Below, piece after piece: positions 1-7,233 of a DNA stretch of 64,000 nt. Positions within the stretch are counted from its first letter, which is position 1, and every line of letters starts with the position of its first letter. Under the pieces are notes generated by a model. It worked only from the letters and a program-made list of their open reading frames with translations, was not told the origin of the DNA and did not search any database. The stretch covers positions 310,001 through 374,000 of the forward strand of contig NZ_JBBWUA010000001.1 in NCBI RefSeq assembly GCF_038181555.1. Reading direction: 5' to 3'. The position numbers and the translations under genes were made by a program. Source of the DNA: Desulfitobacterium sp038181555. GTDB taxonomy: Bacteria; Bacillota; Desulfitobacteriia; Desulfitobacteriales; Desulfitobacteriaceae.

Positions 1-1
1 A

Positions 2-118
2 GTGGCGTACAGAAATGGTTGGATATCAAAGGATGCCCTTATTAAACATGCGGAGGCCTATGGAAAATCTCCCTATGGCCTCCACTTGAAGCATGTTACG
101 GAAGGGAAAATAATATGA
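2..118 (+). CDS. rfbA: Glucose-1-phosphate thymidylyltransferase, C-terminal end (partial)
   Basis: The reading frame is open from the window edge and ends at the TGA at 116-118. The last 38 residues contain the stretch AYRNGWIS, which resembles the C-terminal helix of RmlA/RfbA enzymes, where I expect a string like AFRNGWIS. RfbA makes dTDP-glucose from dTTP and glucose-1-phosphate, the step before RfbB. The stop overlaps the rfbB start as ATGA, which is typical of translationally coupled genes. Only the tail is visible, so the call depends partly on the rfbB neighbour. Confidence 0.7.
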   Translation: MAYRNGWISKDALIKHAEAYGKSPYGLHLKHVTEGKII

Positions 119-1098
119 AGATATTGGTTACCGGTGGTGCCGGCTTTATCGGCAGCAATTTTATTTTTTATGAACTTGCAAAACACCCTGAGGATAGCAT
201 AATCTGTGTGGATTTGCTCACATATGCCGGAAATCTTGAAACCTTAGAAAGCGTAATGTCCAGCCCTGCCTTTAAATTTATAAAGGCTGATATTGCGGAT
301 CAAAAAGCTATTTACCCTATATTTGAGTCTGAGAAACCGGATATCGTAGTCAATTTCGCTGCAGAAAGCCATGTAGATCGTTCAATTGAAAATCCGGCTT
401 TATTCCTCACCACAAACGTTATAGGTACACAAGTGCTTCTGGATGCTTGCCGCATTTTTGGTGTTGAAAGATTTCATCAGGTTTCAACTGACGAGATATA
501 TGGAGACCTTCCCCTCGACCGCCCCGACCTTTTCTTTACCGAGCAAACACAAATACATGCTTCATCGCCATACTCAGCTTCCAAAGCTTCCGCAGATTTG
601 CTTACAATGGCATATTCTCGCACATTCAAGGTGCCTGTTAGCATTTCCCGGTGTTCAAACAACTACGGACCGTATCAGTTCCCCGAGAAGCTTATTCCTC
701 TGATGATTGCCAATACCTTAAATGATAAGCCGCTACCTGTATATGGCAAAGGGGAAAATGTGCGGGACTGGCTGTATGTCGAAGATCATTGTTCGGCAAT
801 TGATTTGATTATCCGACACGGAAAGGAAGGCGAGATTTATAATGTCGGGGGGCATAATGAACGGACCAATCTTGAGGTTGTTGAAACAATCATCCATGAG
901 TTGGGGCGTGGCCGTATCGAATTCGTCAAAGACCGGGCAGGACACGATCTGAGGTATGCCATAGATTCCTCGAAAATACAGCATGATCTGGGCTGGTTGC
1001 CATCCACAGCCTTCGACGAAGGAATTCGGATGACTATTCGTTGGTATCTTGACAATAAGGCATGGTGGCAACGGATTCTCAGCAACCCTATCGAATAA
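115..1098 (+). CDS. rfbB: dTDP-glucose 4,6-dehydratase
   Basis: This 327-residue extended short-chain dehydrogenase oxidises, dehydrates and re-reduces dTDP-glucose to dTDP-4-keto-6-deoxyglucose, an early step to dTDP-rhamnose and related cell-surface sugars. The N-terminus has the NAD-binding motif GGAGFIGSNF. The family's STDE motif occurs as STDEIYGDL, and the catalytic YxxxK occurs as YSASK. The length is close to the usual 320-350 residues. It is coupled by ATGA overlap to the rfbA tail. The last 11 bases overlap the 3' end of the convergent DUF3102 gene, which may mark the edge of an inserted accessory region. No rmlC or rmlD follows, so the pathway is not complete in this window. Confidence 0.93.
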   Translation: MKILVTGGAGFIGSNFIFYELAKHPEDSIICVDLLTYAGNLETLESVMSSPAFKFIKADIADQKAIYPIFESEKPDIVVNFAAESHVDRSIENPALFLTTNVIGTQVLLDACRIFGVERFHQVSTDEIYGDLPLDRPDLFFTEQTQIHASSPYSASKASADLLTMAYSRTFKVPVSISRCSNNYGPYQFPEKLIPLMIANTLNDKPLPVYGKGENVRDWLYVEDHCSAIDLIIRHGKEGEIYNVGGHNERTNLEVVETIIHELGRGRIEFVKDRAGHDLRYAIDSSKIQHDLGWLPSTAFDEGIRMTIRWYLDNKAWWQRILSNPIE

Positions 1099-2014
1099 CA
1101 GTGAAGGTTGGTATAGGCGGGTACACTTCAAGTTGATTGGTCAGGTTTTGCATCATTGTATGGGCCGCCTCGCGGTGTTTCTCTTTCACCTCAGGACTCT
1201 TAAAGCTTAATTCGCGGAGGGCTATTAAAATAGCTTCAAATGCCCTGAGCAGTTGATCCCGAGAAGAGATGTATTTCTCTTCAGACTTCATGATCTGATT
1301 TTCCAAGTTAGTGTTGGGCATAGAATCACTTTCTCTCATGGCTTTCTGCCCCTCTCCAGAGTTAACAGAACTGCTGCTTTGAGCCTGTTGCTCTAGAGAG
1401 TGATTTTGCACGGTTAACCGATTGATTTGGCTTATATTTTCGGCCACCTGCGCTTTCAATTCTTGGTTTACCTGTGTGAGTTTCTCAATTTTTTGGCTAC
1501 TCTCTTTTCCGGCCTCAACGGCCAGCTCTTTTTCTCTTTGGGCTTGGTCTCGTTCCCGTAAGGCCTCTTTCTTTTCTGCTACTGCTTTTTGCAACTGTTG
1601 GGTAGTCATGCCTTCAATATCTAATTCAGCGACGAAATCAGCGCGTTCTTCTTCGGGAATGCCTAAAAGAAGGAGGGCCTTGGAGTAAGTCAGATTGGGA
1701 AGAGCCTGTGTCCGAGTGACGGTGCCAAGGGATTCAGGGTGTAGGGGGCCGTAGGCGGTTGCAATGCGCATCAGTTTTTCGGCCTTGTTTTGTGAGAAGT
1801 TGACGGATTCCTTAAGCCATGTGCCCCATTCACCATGGTTAACTTGGGCCTTGGCCTCCTGCAAGCGTTTGCCGATCTCGATGAAACTATAAAGCAGGAT
1901 CCTCCCGGCTTGATGTTTAATAGTATTGATTTCCGCGGCGATGACCTGAGGTGTTCGCTCCATTGCCAAGGGGGCCTCTGTCATGGCCGGATCGTAGATG
2001 ATTATATCTGACAT
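1088..2014 (-). CDS. DUF3102 family protein
   Basis: This is a 308-residue protein of unknown function. The N-terminal 90 residues match what I recall of DUF3102, with an IGKRLQEAK helix, a GEWGTWLKE segment and a SQNKAEKLMRIA segment. The middle, about residues 140-215, is a predicted coiled coil rich in K, E and Q. I chose the ATG at 2014 because GAGGAGC lies at a good distance upstream; a GTG ten codons further out would bury that site. DUF3102 genes are often found on mobile elements. Two decayed copies lie at 14901-15200 and 17233-17468 in the same orientation, so this gene is part of a repeat family. Its role is not known; DNA binding is a guess. Confidence 0.75.
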   Translation of the reverse strand: MSDIIIYDPAMTEAPLAMERTPQVIAAEINTIKHQAGRILLYSFIEIGKRLQEAKAQVNHGEWGTWLKESVNFSQNKAEKLMRIATAYGPLHPESLGTVTRTQALPNLTYSKALLLLGIPEEERADFVAELDIEGMTTQQLQKAVAEKKEALRERDQAQREKELAVEAGKESSQKIEKLTQVNQELKAQVAENISQINRLTVQNHSLEQQAQSSSSVNSGEGQKAMRESDSMPNTNLENQIMKSEEKYISSRDQLLRAFEAILIALRELSFKSPEVKEKHREAAHTMMQNLTNQLEVYPPIPTFTVIR

Positions 2015-2335
2015 AGTGTAAGCTCCTCTTTTTTTATACTTCACTCATAAGATATGCTGAAGAAGATGGATAAGTGTGCCAAGCAAAGAGTAGCTTGTCC
2101 GGTGAAAATCGTACACGTGTAAGATTTTGGAGTTAACATCTAGAGCTACTGCTTGCAAAGGAGTCAAGGGAATCTCAATATGCAAATGTTCGCCGGGAGG
2201 TTAGGAATTGTCCCCCATCCGGGGGTTTATGGAGAAGGCGGTTAAGGGATTTAAGACTTTTATCTAAAACATGAAGGGATTTTTGATTTGTTATAGAAGA
2301 TTACTCTAGAGCAAACATATGTTTGGAGGATTTTT
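2015..2335. other. Intergenic region between divergent genes
   Basis: This stretch separates the DUF3102 gene and the HD phosphohydrolase gene, which diverge, so both promoters should lie here. I see a short C5/G5 hairpin at 2212-2225 followed by TTTAT, and a GGAGG ribosome binding site just before 2336. No clear -35/-10 pair stands out and no further gene is seen. Confidence 0.4.
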
Positions 2336-3628
2336 ATGAAAACCTTCAGGGACCCAGTACATAATATCATTTCTTTTGATAAGATCAGTGAGAAAGTTTT
2401 GCTTGATTTAATTGATACCAAAGAATTTCAGAGGCTACGACATATTAAACAATTAGGGTTATCATCCTTTACCTATCCTGGTGCAGAACACACTAGATTT
2501 ATGCACTCGTTAGGCGTGGTCCACTTGACCAAGAGATTTATTGATAAAATTTGCACATTAAAAAATATCGATCTCAGATATATTGATGAACTTAAAGAAA
2601 ACCGTATACTGGCGTTAGCCGCAGCTTTATTACACGATATTGGCCATGGACCATTTTCTCATGCGCTCGAAAAAACTACAAAAGTTAAACATGAGACATG
2701 GACAATTGAAATCATTACTGGAGATACAGAGATAAAATCTGTTTTAGAGTCTTACAAGACAGGCTTCTCTCGAGAGGTAGCAGAGGTTATTCACAGAACC
2801 CATGAATCAAAGGCGATAGTGAAACTCTTGTCAAGTCAACTGGATACAGACCGTATCGATTATCTTATAAGGGATTCTAAGTTTTCCGGAGCAGGTTACG
2901 GTGCATTTGATTTAGAATGGTTGATTAATTGCCTAAGAATCGGAGAAGTTAATGGAGATACAGAATTCGGGTTGGATCTAAATAAGGGACTTAGTATTGC
3001 TGAAGATTTTATTATGGCGAGATATTATATGTATGTAAATGTTTATTTCCACAGGGCAACAAGAAGTGCAGAGCTAATTATCGATAAAATATTTCAGCGG
3101 GCTGCTGAGTTAGATAGGGAAGGAAAAGTCGGCTTACCTGAGGACCTGTCAGAAATTATTCAAAGGATTTCTGTTCATGATACCTTGAATAATTATCTTA
3201 ATCTCACTGAAAGTACTATATTGCATTATTTTTCTTTATGGACTAAGAGCAATGATGAGATTTTGACGGACTTGTGTAATAGACTCTTAAACAGGAAGCT
3301 ATTTAAAGAAATTCAGTTTGATGGTAACTTATTTGAATTTTGGGCAAAGGCCGTTAAAATATTTGGGGAAAAGGGGATACCGACAGACTATTATTTATTG
3401 ATGGATGAAGCAACTAGCAGCACCTATAAAGATTACTATATTTCCCAAAAACCGAAAGCTGAGGAAAGCGAAAGAGAAGCTTCGGAACAAATCTTTTTGT
3501 TTGATAAAATAGGAAATGGTATTGAATTAACCAATAAATCAAAAATCATTAATCAAATAAGAAACGAAGGGATAAAAATCAACAGAATGTTCATGCCTGA
3601 AGAATATAAAAAATTTTTAGGGGGATAA
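2336..3628 (+). CDS. HD-domain phosphohydrolase (dNTPase-like, COG1078 type)
   Basis: The 430-residue protein starts with FRDPVHNIISFD, followed by a region typical of COG1078 HD phosphohydrolases. The metal-binding residues are visible: His in EHTRFMHSLGV (about residues 51-61), the HD pair in ALLHDIGHGPFSH (about 97-109), and a later Asp in DTDRIDYLIRDS. Relatives hydrolyse dNTPs or other phosphomonoesters. The start follows a GGAGG site at a normal distance. The YwgA-like gene begins 3 bases after the stop, so the two form an operon. A YwfO-YwgA pair in Bacillus subtilis has, as I recall, the same order. Nucleotide depletion in response to phage is possible by analogy with other HD dNTPases but is not shown here. 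Confidence 0.85.
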   Translation: MKTFRDPVHNIISFDKISEKVLLDLIDTKEFQRLRHIKQLGLSSFTYPGAEHTRFMHSLGVVHLTKRFIDKICTLKNIDLRYIDELKENRILALAAALLHDIGHGPFSHALEKTTKVKHETWTIEIITGDTEIKSVLESYKTGFSREVAEVIHRTHESKAIVKLLSSQLDTDRIDYLIRDSKFSGAGYGAFDLEWLINCLRIGEVNGDTEFGLDLNKGLSIAEDFIMARYYMYVNVYFHRATRSAELIIDKIFQRAAELDREGKVGLPEDLSEIIQRISVHDTLNNYLNLTESTILHYFSLWTKSNDEILTDLCNRLLNRKLFKEIQFDGNLFEFWAKAVKIFGEKGIPTDYYLLMDEATSSTYKDYYISQKPKAEESEREASEQIFLFDKIGNGIELTNKSKIINQIRNEGIKINRMFMPEEYKKFLGG

Positions 3629-3631
3629 GTT

Positions 3632-4114
3632 ATGTTTAAGGGTGCAGGTTATTTATTAGAGATCTTTTCAAAAACAGATATTAAAGGCAGGAAAAAAATA
3701 CAGAAAATCGTATTTATTCTAGAGAATGATGGTATGGATGCACCATATAAATATAGCTATCATCATTACGGACCATATTCGGCTCAATTACAGGAGGAAA
3801 TTGATTTTTTGGTTCAACATAATTTATTGGAAGAAATCACAAAGAACGGAACATATGAATATAAGATAACCGATGAAGGAAGAAAGTTCAGTAAGCAAAT
3901 AAAAAAGGGCCAGGAAGTTGCCGTAAATGATGATTTACTATTGAAACTTAATAACGAGAGCCCGCAATTCTTAGAGATGTTAAGCACTTATATTTTCTTG
4001 TTGGAATCTGGTTATGAGAAAGAATCAGCAAGGAATAAGGCTGTTGACCTCAAGCCTCACTTGAAGGATTTAATTGATCAAGCTGTGAAATACTATGAGC
4101 AAAATCTGAATTAG
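3632..4114 (+). CDS. YwgA-like protein
   Basis: This 160-residue protein is soluble and mostly helical by appearance. The segment YSYHHYGPYSAQLQEEIDFL (about residues 42-61), followed by a winged-helix-like stretch, resembles YwgA and the more distant SocA/Panacea-type antitoxin fold, which shares a YGP(Y/F)S motif. It is translated directly after the HD phosphohydrolase with a 3-base gap, so it is probably a partner or regulator of that enzyme. No catalytic motif is seen. The fold assignment is an inference from one motif and from the pairing; the operon link is direct observation. Confidence 0.6.
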   Translation: MFKGAGYLLEIFSKTDIKGRKKIQKIVFILENDGMDAPYKYSYHHYGPYSAQLQEEIDFLVQHNLLEEITKNGTYEYKITDEGRKFSKQIKKGQEVAVNDDLLLKLNNESPQFLEMLSTYIFLLESGYEKESARNKAVDLKPHLKDLIDQAVKYYEQNLN

Positions 4115-4152
4115 ATTCGCCAAAGCATCCAAAATGGTTCAATATGAATCTT

Positions 4153-4183
4153 GCCCAGCCGCATCATCAAGCGGCTGGGCCTT
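4153..4183 (+). terminator. Hairpin after the HD/YwgA operon
   Basis: A perfect 10-bp stem, GCCCAGCCGC with GCGGCTGGGC, encloses an 8-base loop. The T-tract that follows is only CTT, so termination may be inefficient or factor-dependent. Confidence 0.55.
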
Positions 4184-4232
4184 ATACTCATACAAAGGAA
4201 ATCTTTATTGACCCATATATAAGAGGTGAAGC

Positions 4233-5225
4233 ATGAAGAAGATTCTAATTTCAGGCGGTGCAGGGTATATCGGCAGCCATACCGTTCAGGCTTTGTCTAA
4301 AGCAGGGTATGGGCCTGTGGTGCTGGATAGCTTAATCACCGGACATCGTAAGGCTGTGAGTAAGAATATTTCCTTTTATCAAGGAGATATAGCCGATGAT
4401 GGCCTTGTTTCAAACATTATAAAGAAGGAAAACGTGAGCGCAGCGATTCATTTCGCCGCACGGAGCCTAGTGGGGGAATCCGTGCAAAAGCCGGATTTGT
4501 ACTTTGAAGAAAATGTAGCCAAGACAAATCGGTTTATGAGTACTTTGCTTAAGTGTGGTGTAAATAAAGTCGTCTTCTCCTCGACAGCTGCCACTTATGG
4601 GAACCCTGAGGTAACCCCCATAGCGGAAGAATCAGGGACAGAGCCCATTAATCCTTATGGAGCTTCTAAGCTTATGATTGAGCAATCCCTTTATTGGTTG
4701 GAGCAGGCTTATGGGTTAAAGTGGGTAGCCTTACGTTATTTTAACGCCGCAGGAGCGGCTTTGGATGGCTCTCTGGGGGAGGATCATACAACGGAGACCC
4801 ATTTGATCCCGCTGATCCTTAAAACGGCCCTAGGACATAGAGAGGCGATCTCAATTCTTGGCACTGATTACAACACTCCTGATGGGACCTGTATCCGGGA
4901 TTATATCCATGTCTTAGATTTGGCAGAGGCCCATATCCGTGCCTTGGAGGCCTTAGATCAAGGAGTAGCGTGCGGTGCTTACAATGTAGGAACAGGGGCA
5001 GGGTATTCTGTGCGAGAAGTGGTCAACATGGCCAAGAGAGTTACCGGCATGGATATTCCGGTGGTTGAGGCTCACAGAAGAGCTGGAGATCCGGATGTCT
5101 TAGTGGCTAAGGTAGAGAAGATCCAAAAAACGCTGGGGTGGCAAGCTCGGTATAGTGATTTAGAGACTATCATAAAGACAGCCTGGGAGTGGCATCAAAA
5201 GCATCCACATGGATATGAGAAATGA
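4233..5225 (+). CDS. galE: UDP-glucose 4-epimerase
   Basis: The 330-residue enzyme interconverts UDP-glucose and UDP-galactose with bound NAD and supplies surface polysaccharide synthesis. The N-terminus has GGAGYIGSH for NAD binding. The catalytic Tyr and Lys lie in NPYGASKLMIE, and the family signature RYFNAAGA is present at about residue 168. Length is normal. An AAGAGGTGAAGC site precedes the ATG. It follows a terminator-like hairpin, so it probably has its own promoter. It sits inside the accessory block but its sequence looks intact and ordinary. Confidence 0.95.
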   Translation: MKKILISGGAGYIGSHTVQALSKAGYGPVVLDSLITGHRKAVSKNISFYQGDIADDGLVSNIIKKENVSAAIHFAARSLVGESVQKPDLYFEENVAKTNRFMSTLLKCGVNKVVFSSTAATYGNPEVTPIAEESGTEPINPYGASKLMIEQSLYWLEQAYGLKWVALRYFNAAGAALDGSLGEDHTTETHLIPLILKTALGHREAISILGTDYNTPDGTCIRDYIHVLDLAEAHIRALEALDQGVACGAYNVGTGAGYSVREVVNMAKRVTGMDIPVVEAHRRAGDPDVLVAKVEKIQKTLGWQARYSDLETIIKTAWEWHQKHPHGYEK

Positions 5226-5249
5226 TTTTTGATTAGGATATAGAAGCAA

Positions 5250-5691
5250 ATGAGAGATAGAAAAACGAAAAGTAGATTGATCCTTATACTATCCTGGACG
5301 GCGGTTTTGTTTTGGATGGGCCTGGTATTTTATCTGTCAGATCAAGTGGCATCGCAGTCTGATGAACTGAGTCAAGGAATTGCCGAGAGGCTCTATGGTG
5401 TTATTGCAATGGCCTTTCCAGGATTTAATGCCGATTCTCTCCAATCTAATTTTATTGTTCGGAAATCAGCCCACTTCCTGTCTTATTTAGTTCTTAGTGT
5501 GCTGACTATGAATGCTTTGAGAAAAAGTGGTATCAACGGGTTGGGGCAAATTGTCCTCGCTATTGGGGATATGTGCGCTCTATGCTACCAGTGATGAAGT
5601 GCATCAACTCTTTGTGCCGGGGCGTAGCGGTCAGATTAAAGATGTGCTGCTCGACAGTGGGGGAGCCATTGTGGGTGTGGTCTTTCTATAG
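5250..5691 (+). pseudogene. VanZ-like membrane protein, frameshifted
   Basis: The first 105 codons read as a VanZ-like protein: a basic N-terminus, a transmembrane segment (about residues 10-31), SDQ in the following loop, and KSAHFLSYLVLSVL. The frame then ends early at 5594. A second frame continues with YATSDEVHQLFVPGRSGQ and DVLLDSGGAIVG to the TAG at 5689-5691; this is the conserved VanZ C-terminal half. The two frames join if one G is removed from the GGGG run at 5565-5568, giving IGICALYATSDE. The simplest reading is a single-base insertion in a homopolymer. A sequencing error or phase-variable slippage are alternatives. VanZ proteins give low-level teicoplanin resistance in some hosts. 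Confidence 0.8.
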
Positions 5692-5814
5692 GCTGATCTA
5701 TACGAGAGCATAAAGGAATATCTATGGCTAGTGCGTATTATATTCAATGGATAAGCAGGTTAGGAGGAAATGCCACTACCTAATATATGGCAAAGGAAAA
5801 AGAAGACGAAATTT

Positions 5815-5860
5815 ATAAATTGATCAGTGTTGCTGTCCGAAAACTGATCAATTTATTTTA
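5815..5860. terminator. Perfect 14-bp inverted repeat after the vanZ-like remnant
   Basis: ATAAATTGATCAGT at 5815-5828 pairs perfectly with its complement at 5843-5856, around a 14-base loop, followed by TTTA. It could terminate transcription in both directions; the T-tract is weak. Confidence 0.5.
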
Positions 5861-5917
5861 CCACTCACACCTGAATAGAAATCAGTGATACACATCATAC
5901 CGAGAGAGTAAAAGAGT

Positions 5918-5960
5918 CAACTAAGAGGCCTTTTTTGAAGGGGTCTCTTGGTTGTTTTTG
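5918..5960 (+). terminator. Rho-independent terminator-like hairpin
   Basis: CAACTAAGAGGCC at 5918-5930 pairs with GGTCTCTTGGTTG at 5941-5953, allowing G-U pairs, and is followed by TTTTTG. It lies in the otherwise empty 5692-6118 gap and would shield the AAA/protease operon from upstream transcription. Confidence 0.55.
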
Positions 5961-6065
5961 TCTTTGAGGGACATATAATGATTTGTTTAACGAAACGAAA
6001 ATACAACTTAAAATTACAAAAGCATGAATCAAAATAACAAATATGGAATATAAATAACAAATACA

Positions 6066-6095
6066 TTGACGGGACATGCATTGAAGGGTTAGGAT
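6066..6095 (+). promoter_or_regulatory. Possible promoter of the AAA/protease operon
   Basis: TTGACG at 6066-6071 is followed, after 18 bases, by TAGGAT at 6090-6095. The -10 is a modest match. It lies 24 bases before the ATG at 6119, which has a strong GGAGG ribosome binding site. Confidence 0.4.
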
Positions 6096-6118
6096 ATATG
6101 TGTCTGGAGGAATGAAAA

Positions 6119-7213
6119 ATGTACACAGAGATTGTGAAAATTATAGAGGGCGGAATGATTGGTGATAAGGAGAAGGTGTATAATTATGCCCAGGTTCTAG
6201 CAGAAAACCTAGAAAAATCTGGTGATGTTTCTCTAGCCAAGAAAATACGATCTCTTTTGGTGAATAAGAAAACTAGAATGGCCTCTTTAGATGATTTTTC
6301 CACTAAACCGGTGGATTCTGAAAGCCGTATGGATATGGTGGATATCTTTATACCGGATAAATCATTTGAGGTGCCGATATTGAAGCCTTATATTCTCGAA
6401 GAAATCGATGAATTTATTAATGGCTATAGTCAAAGGGACGCGATTTTACGAGCTGGAATTGAAATGGTAAGCTCTTTGCTTTTGTATGGTCCACCAGGGT
6501 GTGGTAAAACAACGGTAGCAAAATTTGTAGCATATAAGACGGGGTTACCGCTTGTGACCGTCAGACTTGATGGCTTGGTCTCATCGCTCCTAGGAAGCAC
6601 AGCAAAAAATATCAGAAAGATATTTGACTATGCTTCAAAAAGGGACTGTATTCTGTTCCTTGATGAGTTTGATGTTGTAGCAAAGCTTAGGGATGACAAG
6701 CATGAACTAGGAGAACTCAAAAGGGTTGTGAACAGCTTGCTCCAAAACATTGATGATTTTAGCCAAAACAGTATTTTAATTGCAGCAACCAATCATCACG
6801 AATTATTGGACCCAGCAGTTTGGAGAAGATTCTCAAAGATCATTACATTAGAGAAGCCTAACAAAGAAGAGATCATGCAACTGATAAAGCTGCATACAAG
6901 AAATATAAACAGTAACGTGATGGATAATGAAAAGAAACTGGAGATGCTGGCAGCTGCTTTTGATGGCATTAGTCATGCAGATGTTAAGACCGTAGTAAAT
7001 AACGCAATAAAGAAATCCATTATTAATAAAAAAGATACAACCCACAATTGGGATATGCTACAGGAGGTTTATTTATACAGAAAGCATAAGATTATCAGTG
7101 AGAATGACTTCATTAAATACCTACTGCAATATGGAGTGACACAAAAGGAAATAACAGATAATTATGATTTTTCGATTAGAAAGGTGAGAGAGGTAGCAAA
7201 TTCTCCAGAGTAA
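6119..7213 (+). CDS. AAA family ATPase paired with a subtilisin-like protease
   Basis: The 364-residue protein has one AAA module. Walker A is GPPGCGKT at residues 124-131, Walker B is ILFLDEFD at 178-185, a sensor-1 Asn lies in AATN at about 225, and Arg residues at 236-237 fit the arginine finger. The N-terminal 80 residues are helical and may bind substrate. The C-terminal part (about 250-364) looks like the AAA lid plus a helical tail. The protease gene begins 20 bases downstream, so the two are co-transcribed. AAA-S8 peptidase pairs recur in bacterial accessory regions. An unfolding or gating role for the protease is an inference. No membrane segment or signal peptide is seen, so it is cytoplasmic. 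Confidence 0.85.
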   Translation: MYTEIVKIIEGGMIGDKEKVYNYAQVLAENLEKSGDVSLAKKIRSLLVNKKTRMASLDDFSTKPVDSESRMDMVDIFIPDKSFEVPILKPYILEEIDEFINGYSQRDAILRAGIEMVSSLLLYGPPGCGKTTVAKFVAYKTGLPLVTVRLDGLVSSLLGSTAKNIRKIFDYASKRDCILFLDEFDVVAKLRDDKHELGELKRVVNSLLQNIDDFSQNSILIAATNHHELLDPAVWRRFSKIITLEKPNKEEIMQLIKLHTRNINSNVMDNEKKLEMLAAAFDGISHADVKTVVNNAIKKSIINKKDTTHNWDMLQEVYLYRKHKIISENDFIKYLLQYGVTQKEITDNYDFSIRKVREVANSPE

Positions 7214-7233
7214 AATGAAGGGAGGCATAGAAA

